In this document: piece after piece, positions 44,754 through 52,757 of the stretch
Position numbering within the stretch: the first letter of the stretch is position 1
Layout of the letters: each line of letters starts with the position of its first letter
Assembly: GCA_030428885.1 (NCBI GenBank)
Contig: JAUIEJ010000002.1
Coordinates: 498,501 to 562,500 of the forward strand
Direction of reading: 5' to 3'
Source: Gemmatimonadota bacterium
Lineage (GTDB): Bacteria; Gemmatimonadota; Gemmatimonadetes; Longimicrobiales; Gaopeijiaceae
Length of the DNA stretch: 64,000 nt
The notes under the pieces: generated by a model
The model's input: only the letters and a program-made list of their open reading frames with translations
What the model was told of the DNA's origin: nothing
Database searches by the model: none
Program-made: the position numbers and the translations under genes

Positions 44754-45788
44754 TCAGTCGTCGGCCCGGCGCGCTCCCCAGGGTCCGCCCCCGATGGAGG
44801 CCACCACCTGGGCCACGTCGCCCACGGGGACCCGCAACCCGTACGACCCCCCCGGGGGCGTGGCGCCCCGCACCAGGTGGGGATTCAGTTCCCGGAGCCG
44901 GCTCGTGGGCACGTCCAGCGCCCGGGCCACGATGCGCAGCGGCGTCCCCCCCGGTACCCAGACCCGGTCGAAGGTGTAGGCCCCCGCCGGCTCGATGTCG
45001 AAGGCGTACCGGTCGGTGTCCCGGGCCAGCAGGGTGAAGGCCAGCATCCGGGGCACGTGCTCCCGGGTCTCCCGGGGAAGATCGTCGATGATCTCCCAGT
45101 ACAGATCGGCGTCGCCCTCGGCGGAGCGCGCCCCCTGGCGCCGGAGCGCCCGGTCCACGCGGCCGTGGCCGGCGTTGTACGCGGCGGCCGCCAGGTACCA
45201 CGAATCGTAGCGATCGTGGAGCCAGGTGAGGTATTCCAGTGCGGCGTCGGTGGCCCGGATCGGGTCGCGACGCTCGTCGACCCAGTCGTCGACCCGGAGC
45301 CCGTACTGCTGAGCCGTGGGTCCCATGAACTGCCACAGGCCCACCGCCGCCACGTGGGACGTGGCCGCCGGCGTGAAGCCCGATTCGATCATGGCCAGGT
45401 AGATGAGTTCCCCGGGCATGCCCCGTTCGGCGAGCTTGGCTCGAATCAGGTCACCATAGACCCCTTCCCGAGACATGAACTCCTCGAAGGTGCGCCGCTC
45501 GTCGGTGGTGAACCGCTCCACCCAGTACCGCACCCGCTCGTTGATCTCCACGGGCAGTTCGGCCACGGCCTCGTCGTCCAGGAGGGGAAGAGCCGCCTCG
45601 GGCGCCGCTTCGATCTCGCCCGATACGAGGGACCTCAGGCCGGGAGATGCGGCGCCGAGCGTGGCGAGCAGGGCCCCGAAGGCAAGCCCGACCCGGAGGC
45701 CGGACCACGGAAGAATCCCGGACGGACGTCCGGGGGAACCGAAACCGCGCGTCGAACCACCGGGACGCGAATCGTCGGTGAAGTGCAT
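44754..45788 (-). CDS. MltD-like lytic transglycosylase with LysM-like tail
   Basis: About 344 residues. One N-terminal membrane segment (LRVGLAFGALLATLG) anchors or exports it. The SLT domain has the catalytic Glu in YLAMIESGFTP, then ATSHVAAVGLWQFMGPTAQQYG and YLAAAAYNAGHGRV. A LysM-like module (TPLRIVARALDVPTSRLRELNPHL) ends the protein. It cleaves peptidoglycan glycan strands. An AGGAGG ribosome-binding site 9 to 10 bases before the ATG at 45788 decides the start against upstream in-frame codons. Confidence 0.9.
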   Translation of the reverse strand: MHFTDDSRPGGSTRGFGSPGRPSGILPWSGLRVGLAFGALLATLGAASPGLRSLVSGEIEAAPEAALPLLDDEAVAELPVEINERVRYWVERFTTDERRTFEEFMSREGVYGDLIRAKLAERGMPGELIYLAMIESGFTPAATSHVAAVGLWQFMGPTAQQYGLRVDDWVDERRDPIRATDAALEYLTWLHDRYDSWYLAAAAYNAGHGRVDRALRRQGARSAEGDADLYWEIIDDLPRETREHVPRMLAFTLLARDTDRYAFDIEPAGAYTFDRVWVPGGTPLRIVARALDVPTSRLRELNPHLVRGATPPGGSYGLRVPVGDVAQVVASIGGGPWGARRADD

Positions 45789-46001
45789 ATCGATGAACCT
45801 CCTCGTCCACATCCGTGCACGGGATACGGCTCGGGATACATACACGAACCGTACCAGAAACCGGACGGGGCATGAGCTCCAGGAGGAAACATCTGGATCA
45901 CCGGGTGCCTGCTGGGATCCGTCCTGGAGCGGCGTCGCCGATCGGAGGTCGGGCGACCGGAACGCCGGGTGGATATCGTGGGTTCTACGGCCCCACGCGT
46001 G

Positions 46002-46040
46002 AAAAAGGTCCGCCCGGGGAAGGCCTCCCTGGGGCGGACC
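46002..46040 (-). terminator. Rho-independent terminator of the rplU-rpmA transcript
   Basis: On the minus strand the inverted repeat GGTCCGCCC ... GGGCGGACC (46040-46007) is followed by TTTTTC (46006-46001), the best intrinsic terminator in the window. It lies about 22 bases after the rpmA stop. Confidence 0.9.
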
Positions 46041-46061
46041 GGACCTCGGTGACCGAGGGAA

Positions 46062-46319
46062 CTACTCGCCGGCGGGGTAGACCGAGACGGCCTTGCGACG
46101 CTTGAAGTTCTCGAACTTCACGACGCCGTCGATGAGGGAGAAGAGCGTGTCGTCGTTGCCCCGACGCACGTTGCGTCCCGGGTGGAACTTCGTCCCCCGC
46201 TGGCGAACGATGATGCCCCCGGCGTTGACGGGCTGGCCGCCGAACCGCTTCACGCCGAGGCGCTTCGGATTGCTGTCCCGGCCGTTTCGGCTCGAGCCGA
46301 CACCCTTCTTGTGAGCCAT
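46062..46319 (-). CDS. rpmA: 50S ribosomal protein bL27
   Basis: 85 residues, full length. It begins [20 protein letters not shown] and has [15 protein letters not shown], both diagnostic. bL27 reaches the peptidyl-transferase center of the large subunit. A GAGGAG box 6 bases before the ATG fixes the start; no N-terminal extension needing cleavage by a Prp protease is visible. It sits 40 bases after rplU and is followed by a terminator. Confidence 0.99.
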   Translation of the reverse strand: MAHKKGVGSSRNGRDSNPKRLGVKRFGGQPVNAGGIIVRQRGTKFHPGRNVRRGNDDTLFSLIDGVVKFENFKRRKAVSVYPAGE

Positions 46320-46359
46320 GGGTGACTCCTCTATGCAGCGAGTGAGGTCCGACCGGCGG

Positions 46360-46671
46360 TCAGACCTTCACCTCGTCGATTCGAATCTCGGTGAACCCCT
46401 GCCGATGACCCTGCTTCTTGCGGTAGCCCTTCCGGCGCTTCCGCTTGAAGACGATCACCTTCTTGTCGCGCCCGTGCTTCACCACCTCGGCGGTGACGGA
46501 CGCGCCTTCGACGGCCGGAGCCCCCACCTTCACCTCGTCGCCGTCGGAGGCGAGGAGGACGTCGTCGAAGGTGACGGTCTCGCCGGGCTCGATATCCAGG
46601 GAAGGCACCCGAAGGGTCTTCCCCGGCTCGGCCCGGAACTGTTTTCCACCAGTCTTGATCACCGCGTACAT
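46360..46671 (-). CDS. rplU: 50S ribosomal protein bL21
   Basis: 103 residues, the normal length. [17 protein letters not shown] at the start and [22 protein letters not shown] near the end are diagnostic. It binds 23S rRNA domain I. The start follows homology; the SD-like signal is weak. It forms an rng-rplU-rpmA run with RNase G upstream, common in bacteria. Confidence 0.98.
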   Translation of the reverse strand: MYAVIKTGGKQFRAEPGKTLRVPSLDIEPGETVTFDDVLLASDGDEVKVGAPAVEGASVTAEVVKHGRDKKVIVFKRKRRKGYRKKQGHRQGFTEIRIDEVKV

Positions 46672-46715
46672 CGCAGGGCCCGTTCGCAGGGGGGTCCGTC
46701 CAATCAACAGAGCCT

Positions 46716-46747
46716 GTAAACTTGCACCCGGAGGCTCACCGGGTCAA
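46716..46747 (-). promoter_or_regulatory. Possible rplU-rpmA promoter
   Basis: In the gap between rng and rplU, a minus-strand TTGACC box (46747-46742) is followed by an A+T-richer CAAGTTTACAG stretch, with CAAGTT beginning 17 bases downstream. It could provide a promoter separate from rng; the -10 box is not well defined. Confidence 0.35.
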
Positions 46748-46764
46748 CCCATGGGGGCGTCGGG

Positions 46765-48291
46765 TCACCGAAGAACGTATTTCTCCGTCACGTCGGCTTC
46801 CGACGGCCCCGCCAGGAGGTGGAACTCGTCTTCCCGGAGCAGCGGGTCGTCGCGCAGTTCCAGCTCGATGCGGGTCCGCTTGCCGAGCCGCTGGAGGAAG
46901 TCGGGCTCCTCCTCGATGACCTGGAGGGCCACCTCGGGGTGCACCCGCACCACCAGGCTCCGTTCCTTCTCCACGGCGGCCCGCACCAGCGATCGCTCGA
47001 TGCGCCGCACGACGGTGGCGGGCGTGGACACCCGCCCCGTTCCGCCGCAGTGCTCGCAGGGCGCCGTGAGAGACTGGAAGAGGGAGGGCCGCACCCGCTG
47101 CCGGGTCATCTCGATGAGGCCCAGGTCGGACACCTCGAACGCCTTGGTCCGGGCCCGGTCGCGGCCCAGGTGACTCCGGAGTTCGTGGAGCACCTTGTCG
47201 CGGTTCTCCTGGGACTCCATGTCGATGAAGTCCACGACGATGATGCCGCCCACGTCCCGGAGCCGCAGTTGCCGGGCCACCTCCCGGGCGGCGTCGAGGT
47301 TGGTCCGCAGGATCGTGTGCTCCGGATCCTTCCGACCGGTGTACCGCCCCGTGTTGACGTCGATGGAGACCAGGGCCTCGGTGGGTTCGACGATGATGTA
47401 GCCCCCCGACGGCAGATCCACCCGCCGCACGAAGGCCTTCCGGATCTCCTCCTCCACGCCGTGTTTGTCGAAGAGGGGGACGGGGTCGTCGTGGAGGTGG
47501 ATCCGCTCCAGGAGCTCGGGCGAGACGTTGGAGACGTACTGGGTGATCTCGTTGTGGATCTCCTTCGAGTCCACGGTCAGCCCGTCGAACTTGTCGGAGA
47601 AGAGGTCCCGGATCACCCCGCTGATGAGCTTCGCCTCGCCGTGGACCCGGGCCGGGGCCTTCTGGGACTTGGCCCGCCGCTGGATCTTCTTCCAGTTGGC
47701 GTGGAGCCGCTGGAACTCCCGCTCCAGCGTCTCCCGGGTGATCTCCTCGCCCACGGTCCGGATGATGATGCCCCCGGAATTCCTGGGCATCATCTCCTTC
47801 GCCATGGCCCGGAGCCGGCTCCGCTCCTCCCGGTCGTCGATCTTGCGGCTCACCCCCACGTGGGAGCTGAACGGCATGTAGACCAGAAAGCGCCCCGGAA
47901 GGGAGACCTGGGCCGTGATGCGGGGGCCCTTCGTGGAGATGGGCTCCTTGGTGACCTGGACCAGGATCTCCTGCCCCTTCCGCACCTGGTCCTGGATGGG
48001 GGGATACTTCCGGCTGCGGCGACCGCCGCCGCCCCCGTTGCCGTTGTCGTCGTCGTCCTCCTCCTCTCCCAGGAGATCGGAGACGTGGAGGAAGCCGGCC
48101 TTCTCCTCGCCGATGTCGACGAACGCCGCCTGGATGCCCGGGAGCACCGCTTCCACCCGGCCGAGATAGATGTCGCCCACGAGGCGACCCTGGTCGGGCC
48201 GGTCGAACATGATCTCGACCAACTGACCGTCTTCGAGCAACGCCACCCAGGATTCCTGGGGGGACGCGCTCACGAGGATTTCACGCCGCAA
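46765..48291 (-). CDS. rng: Ribonuclease G/E family endoribonuclease
   Basis: About 508 residues. N-terminal S1 RNA-binding domain (IYLGRVEAVLPGIQAAFVDIG); the catalytic core includes SIDVNTG and IVVDFIDM with the Mg-binding Asp pair, and the zinc-link cysteines are in CEHCGGTG. The length fits RNase G (no RNase E scaffold tail). The S1 domain contains an acidic and glycine-rich insertion (EEEDDDDNGNGGGGG). The start is TTG at 48291 with AGGAG 9 bases upstream, supported by the family N-terminus. It processes 16S rRNA 5' ends. Confidence 0.95.
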   Translation of the reverse strand: MRREILVSASPQESWVALLEDGQLVEIMFDRPDQGRLVGDIYLGRVEAVLPGIQAAFVDIGEEKAGFLHVSDLLGEEEDDDDNGNGGGGGRRSRKYPPIQDQVRKGQEILVQVTKEPISTKGPRITAQVSLPGRFLVYMPFSSHVGVSRKIDDREERSRLRAMAKEMMPRNSGGIIIRTVGEEITRETLEREFQRLHANWKKIQRRAKSQKAPARVHGEAKLISGVIRDLFSDKFDGLTVDSKEIHNEITQYVSNVSPELLERIHLHDDPVPLFDKHGVEEEIRKAFVRRVDLPSGGYIIVEPTEALVSIDVNTGRYTGRKDPEHTILRTNLDAAREVARQLRLRDVGGIIVVDFIDMESQENRDKVLHELRSHLGRDRARTKAFEVSDLGLIEMTRQRVRPSLFQSLTAPCEHCGGTGRVSTPATVVRRIERSLVRAAVEKERSLVVRVHPEVALQVIEEEPDFLQRLGKRTRIELELRDDPLLREDEFHLLAGPSEADVTEKYVLR

Positions 48292-48480
48292 GGCGAACCG
48301 CTCCTTTCGTCTGTGCTCGATCCGTTCCGGCGCCGCCCGCTTCGAGGTCGGCCCGGTCGGCGGGGAGGATCGGTATCCTCCACCCCCCGGCCGGCGACAC
48401 CTCGACCCGGTCGTTGATCCGGATTCGCCGTAGTGGCCCGATGCAGGACTCCCCGCCCGGCGGGCGGGAGGGCCCGGGCA

Positions 48481-49707
48481 TCAGGCGGCCGACGCCTCCA
48501 ACTCCGTCCGGAGCAGGTGGCGTGCGATCACCAGGCGCTGGACCTCGCTGGTCCCTTCCCCGATCTCGCAGACCTTGGCGTCTCTCGCCATGCGCTCGAC
48601 CGGATACTCGTCGGAATACCCCGCACCACCCATCAACTGGATCGCCCGGAGCGTGGCCCGCATGGCCAGCTCCGACGCGTACAGTTTGGCCATGGCCGCC
48701 TCGGTGGAGAACGGCCGGCCCCGATCCTTCAGCCACGCGGCGTGGTACGTCAGATGCCGCGCCGCCTGGATCTCCGTGGCCATGTCGGCCAGGGGGAACT
48801 GCACCTGCTGGAAGTCCCACACCCGCCGTCCGAACTGCTCCCGCCCCGTCGTGTAGCGGAACGCCGTGTCGAACGCCCCCTGGGCCAACCCCAGGGAGAG
48901 GGCCGCGATACCGATGCGACCCGCGTCCAGCGTCTTCATGAAGTTGATGAAGCCCCGGCCTTCCTCGCCCAGGCGGTTCTCCACCGGGACGAAGACGTCG
49001 TCCAGGAGGAGTTCCCGGGTGTCGGACGCCCGCCACCCCATCTTGTCCTCCTTCTTCCCCGACTTCACCCCGCTCATGTACTCCAGGCGGTCGGGACGGT
49101 GCCCGATGCCCAGGGCCTCACAGCGCTCCACGTCCACCGTGGGTTTGGTCACCACGAACGACGAGATGCCCTTGGATCCGCGCTCGGGATCGGTCACCGC
49201 CGTCACCGTGAAGATCTCCCCGACCCCGGCATGGGTGATGAAGATCTTCGACCCGCTCAGACGGTAGCCCCCGTCGGCCGCCACGGCCCGGGTGCGCGTG
49301 CCCCCCGAGTCCGATCCCGCGCCGGGCTCGGTGAGCCCGAATCCGCCCAGCACCTCGCCCGAGGCCAGGAGCGGGAGGTAGCGCTGTTTCTGCTCCTCGG
49401 TGCCGAACTGGAGGATCGGCCCGCTCCCCAGAGTGGTGTGGGCCGAGATGGTGATGGCGTGGCTGGCATCGACCCGGGCCATCTCCTCGACGCAGAGGAT
49501 GTAGCTCGTGTAGTCCAGGCCCAGTCCCCCGTATTCCCGGGGCACCGGCACACCCAGCAGTCCCATCTCGCCCATGGCCTTGACGTTGTCCCACGGGAAC
49601 GTCGACGTGGCGTCGAGTTCGCGGGCCACGGGGGCCACGGCGTCGCGGGCGAACTCGGCCACGCGGGCTCGCAGGGCGACGTGGTCATGGGAAAGATACC
49701 GATCCAT
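48481..49707 (-). CDS. Acyl-CoA dehydrogenase
   Basis: 408 residues. It has the substrate-binding GFGLTEPGAGSDSGGTRT, the FAD-binding WRASDTRELLLDDVFVP region, the ETF-linked C-terminal helices and IGEGTSEVQRLVIARHLL with the catalytic glutamate of short/branched-chain ACADs. It oxidises an acyl-CoA to the enoyl-CoA. It lies 36 bases downstream of recQ on the same strand, and 189 bases upstream of rng. A 7-bp hairpin without U-run (48364-48381) lies in that gap. Confidence 0.94.
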   Translation of the reverse strand: MDRYLSHDHVALRARVAEFARDAVAPVARELDATSTFPWDNVKAMGEMGLLGVPVPREYGGLGLDYTSYILCVEEMARVDASHAITISAHTTLGSGPILQFGTEEQKQRYLPLLASGEVLGGFGLTEPGAGSDSGGTRTRAVAADGGYRLSGSKIFITHAGVGEIFTVTAVTDPERGSKGISSFVVTKPTVDVERCEALGIGHRPDRLEYMSGVKSGKKEDKMGWRASDTRELLLDDVFVPVENRLGEEGRGFINFMKTLDAGRIGIAALSLGLAQGAFDTAFRYTTGREQFGRRVWDFQQVQFPLADMATEIQAARHLTYHAAWLKDRGRPFSTEAAMAKLYASELAMRATLRAIQLMGGAGYSDEYPVERMARDAKVCEIGEGTSEVQRLVIARHLLRTELEASAA

Positions 49708-49743
49708 GGAGACGGGGGTGGGAGGTACGGGACGCAGGACCCT

Positions 49744-51033
49744 TCAAGGTACCGCGGCGGGGACGGCGCTCAAAGGGACGTGGGCTCCCTCGGGAACGCA
49801 CCGATCGCAGCCGGAACACCGGGGTGGCGGGTCCGGTTCCCCCAGGTAGGCCAGGACGGCTCGACGCCGACACCGCCGCCCCCGGAGGAACCGGGCCAGC
49901 GCCCGCAGGCGACCCCGGGACGCACGCCTCCACCGCCGGGCCTCCCGGTCGGGACGCACCGCCGAAGCTCCGTCTCGTCCGCCGCCGGAGGCGGCCAGGC
50001 GGGCCTGGAACCGCAGGTCGTCCGGATGCCAGAGCACGAGGCAGCGGGCCGGCGCCCCGTCCCGTCCGGCCCGCCCCGCCTCCTGGTACCAGGCCTCGAG
50101 GGATCCCGGGGGCGCCCAGTGCACCACCTGACGCACGTCGGCCTTGTCCACCCCCATGCCAAAGGCGTTGGTGGCCACCACCACCCGCACCTGCCCCGCC
50201 AGGAAGCGATCCTGCACCCGGGCCCGCTCGGGGGCCACCAGGCCCGCGTGGTAGGCCTCGGCCACGATGCCCCGCCGGGCCAGGGCGTCGCGGACCGCCT
50301 CAACGGTGCGCCGGGTGGGAGCGTAGACCAGGGCGGGCCCGGGGCGCCGGAGGGCCAGGCGGAGGGCGGTCCATCGGTCCGCCTCGCCCCGGACACGGCG
50401 CACCTGCCACGCCAGGTTGGGGCGGTCGAACGAGCCCTGGACCCGCACGGGGTCCCGAAGACCCAGCACCGACTCCATGGCCCGGCGCACCGGGGGGGTG
50501 GCGGTGGCGGTCACCGCCAGGACGGGACAGTCGAGGCGGCGGCCGATCCCGGCCAGCGCCCGATAGGCCGGGCGGAAGTCGAATCCCCACTGGATCAGGC
50601 AGTGGGCCTCGTCCACGGCCACCCGCCCCACCCGGCCCGACGCCAGGAGCGGGGCGAAGCCCGGCGCGAGGAGTCGCTCCGGCGCCACCAGCAGGACCTG
50701 CAGCTCACCGGCCAGGGCCTGGCGGAGGATCGCCCGGCGGCGAGTCGACGGCACCCCCGAGTGGAGGGCGGCGGCCCGGAGTCCCGCTTCCCCTCCCCGA
50801 CGGACCTGGTCCGCCATGAGGGAGACCAGGGGACTCACCACCAGGGTGAGGCCGGGAGCCACCGCGGCCGGGAGCAGGTAGGTCACGCTCTTGCCCCCGC
50901 CGGTGGGGAGGAGCCCCACCGCGTCGCGACCGCCCAGGAGCGCCCGGACCAGGGACTCCTGGCCCGCGCGGAAGCCCGGGTGCCCGAAATGGCGGTGCAG
51001 AGCGGCCAGGAGGGGGTCGGACGAACCGGACAC
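49744..51033 (-). CDS. recQ: RecQ-family ATP-dependent DNA helicase
   Basis: About 429 residues, shorter than E. coli RecQ. Walker A is LLPTGGGKSV, Walker B is VDEAHCLIQWGFDFRP, motif V/VI are TNAFGMGVDKADVRQVVHW and YQEAGRAGRDG. A zinc-binding-like cluster (CSGCDRC) ends the protein, but the winged-helix and HRDC domains of full RecQ are absent. I use the GTG at 51033, just before the conserved part; an upstream start is possible. It likely unwinds DNA in repair. Confidence 0.92.
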   Translation of the reverse strand: MSGSSDPLLAALHRHFGHPGFRAGQESLVRALLGGRDAVGLLPTGGGKSVTYLLPAAVAPGLTLVVSPLVSLMADQVRRGGEAGLRAAALHSGVPSTRRRAILRQALAGELQVLLVAPERLLAPGFAPLLASGRVGRVAVDEAHCLIQWGFDFRPAYRALAGIGRRLDCPVLAVTATATPPVRRAMESVLGLRDPVRVQGSFDRPNLAWQVRRVRGEADRWTALRLALRRPGPALVYAPTRRTVEAVRDALARRGIVAEAYHAGLVAPERARVQDRFLAGQVRVVVATNAFGMGVDKADVRQVVHWAPPGSLEAWYQEAGRAGRDGAPARCLVLWHPDDLRFQARLAASGGGRDGASAVRPDREARRWRRASRGRLRALARFLRGRRCRRRAVLAYLGEPDPPPRCSGCDRCVPEGAHVPLSAVPAAVP

Positions 51034-51167
51034 GTCGAAGCACGGGCAGAGGGGAGCCAACGGAAACTCCGGGAAACGTGTGTGTAAGGAGGGGCCCCTC
51101 CATGGCGCGATACGCCACCCTCCCCGGGCTTCCCCCGCCCGACCGACCCGCACTCCGGCCTCAGCCG

Positions 51168-52457
51168 ATGTTTCCTAGATCGTTCGTCCTTCCCGTGATG
51201 GGTCTCCTCACGGGACTCGCCGCCTCGTTCCCCTCTCCCGCCTCCGCCCAGGATCCCGAACCGGGCATCCGTGCCGGCGCCCTGGGTGTCTTCCTGGACT
51301 GCAACACCCGGTCCTGCGATTCGAGGTATTTCCGCACCGAGATCACCTTCGTGAACTGGGCCCGGGACCGGACCCTGGCCGACGTCCACCTGATCCTCAC
51401 CTCGGTGCAGACGGGAGGCGGAGGACAGCAGTTCAATCTGGACTTCATCGGCCTGGGCGATCTGGAGGACACCGACGACGCCCTGACCTACACCTCCCTC
51501 TCCACCGACACCCAGGCCGAGATCGTGGAGGGGCTGACCCGGGTCATGGCCGCCGGCCTGGCGCGCTACGCGGCGCTGGCCGGACGGGCCGGTGACCTGG
51601 TGATCCGGGGCACCGAGGCGCCGCCGCCCCCGGTGGATCGCCTCGTCTCCCCCCAGGAGGTCGACGACCCGTGGAACTTCTGGGTCTTCGAGATCGGGGC
51701 GGGCTTCGACCTCGAGGGCGAGGAGACCGAAAGCGAGCGGAGCTTCGACGGCCGCATCGAGGCCCGGCGCACCACCGACCTCTGGAAGGTGGAGCTCTCG
51801 GGTCGGGGCTGGTTCAACCGTTCGGAGCGGGAGCTGTCGGACAGCACCACCATCGTGGACGAGCGCACGAACTGGAACACCAATCTCCTCGTCGTCTACA
51901 GCCTCGCCGAACACTGGTCGGTGGGCATGACGGCGGGCGCCGGCGCCTCTACGAGCCGCAATCAGGACCTGGGAGCCGACGTCTTCGCCGCCCTGGAGTA
52001 CAGCTTCACCCCCTACCCCGAGGCGCCCCGCCGCTCCATCTCGACCCGGTACCAGATCGGCGTCCAGTACTTCGACTGGGAAGAGGAGACCATCTTCCGC
52101 CAGACCTCCGAGACCCGGCCCCAGCACTCGGCCCGCTTCGACGTGTTCCAGCGCCAGCCGTGGGGGCAGAGCCGGGCGTCGATCCAGGCAAGCCAGTACC
52201 TCCACGATCTGGACCTGTGGAGCCTGCGCCTCAGCGGCAACCTCAATTTCCGGATTCTCCGGGGACTGTCCCTCGATCTCCGGGGCGAGGTGGATTGGAT
52301 CGAAGACCAGCTCTACATCTCCGGCGAGGGCCTCAGCGACATCGACATCCTCCTGGGCCGCTTCGACCGCCCCACGGACTACGCCTACGAGTTCTCCGTG
52401 GGCCTCAGCTTCGAGTTCGGGTCGATCTTCAACAACGTGGTGAACAACCGGTTCTAG
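51168..52457 (+). CDS. Outer-membrane beta-barrel-like protein of unknown function
   Basis: About 429 residues. Signal peptide FVLPVMGLLTGLAASFPSPASAQ. The first 150 residues after it contain two cysteines (CNTRSC) and a soluble domain; the rest shows alternating aromatic strands (WKVELSGRGWFNR, WSVGMTAGAGAST, YQIGVQYFDWEEE) and ends in NNRF, a C-terminal Phe typical of barrel insertion signals. It recalls DUF481-type barrels; function unknown. The ATG at 51168 is divergent from recQ with 134 bases between. Confidence 0.75.
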   Translation: MFPRSFVLPVMGLLTGLAASFPSPASAQDPEPGIRAGALGVFLDCNTRSCDSRYFRTEITFVNWARDRTLADVHLILTSVQTGGGGQQFNLDFIGLGDLEDTDDALTYTSLSTDTQAEIVEGLTRVMAAGLARYAALAGRAGDLVIRGTEAPPPPVDRLVSPQEVDDPWNFWVFEIGAGFDLEGEETESERSFDGRIEARRTTDLWKVELSGRGWFNRSERELSDSTTIVDERTNWNTNLLVVYSLAEHWSVGMTAGAGASTSRNQDLGADVFAALEYSFTPYPEAPRRSISTRYQIGVQYFDWEEETIFRQTSETRPQHSARFDVFQRQPWGQSRASIQASQYLHDLDLWSLRLSGNLNFRILRGLSLDLRGEVDWIEDQLYISGEGLSDIDILLGRFDRPTDYAYEFSVGLSFEFGSIFNNVVNNRF

Positions 52458-52757
52458 GGTGTCCTCGCCGGATCCCACCTCCCGCTGTCAGAAACGTGAC
52501 AATCGCCCCCGATCCCGGGGGCGATTGTCGCATATGTGACGGTTTCCGGGGCGATCCGCGACAATCGCCGTGACGCCGGCCACCGCGATTGTCTCCAAAC
52601 CGACGAATATCCGCCCGGTTTGCATCAACCGGCTCCGCTCCGGCCCCCGATTGTTGCGTTTCGGCCACCCGGCGCCGGAGCGAGGCGTCGACTCGCTCCA
52701 GGATGAAGCGCCCCCCAGAGGGACGCGTCTGTCTCATCCACTCCGAATCAGGACGTT
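52458..52757. repeat. Non-coding block with palindromic GACAATCG repeats (REP-like)
   Basis: No credible gene. The block contains a perfect 14-base inverted repeat GACAATCGCCCCCG-ATCC-CGGGGGCGATTGTC (52498-52529), and the core GACAATCG or its complement recurs near 52559, 52586 and, degenerate, 52648. Around the cores TGTCA-GAAACG-TGACA (52486-52501) and TGTCG-CATATG-TGACG (52527-52541) form spaced inverted sites. It separates two convergent genes. No U-run follows either strand, so it is not a normal terminator. Confidence 0.7.

Noticed and set aside
45815-46105. Plus-strand small open frame with an AGGAGG-like sequence upstream of an internal codon
   Set aside because: Runs through the rplU-rpmA terminator and into rpmA antisense; no recognisable protein features.
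48364-48381. Hairpin GGAGGAT-CGGT-ATCCTCC between acyl-CoA dehydrogenase and rng
   Set aside because: Only 7-bp stem and no U-run on either strand; could be chance or a weak processing site, so not listed as terminator.
51088-51101. 14-base perfect palindrome GGAGGGGCCCCTCC between recQ and the outer-membrane gene
   Set aside because: Plausible operator, but such G+C palindromes are expected at this base composition and there is no second copy or promoter context.
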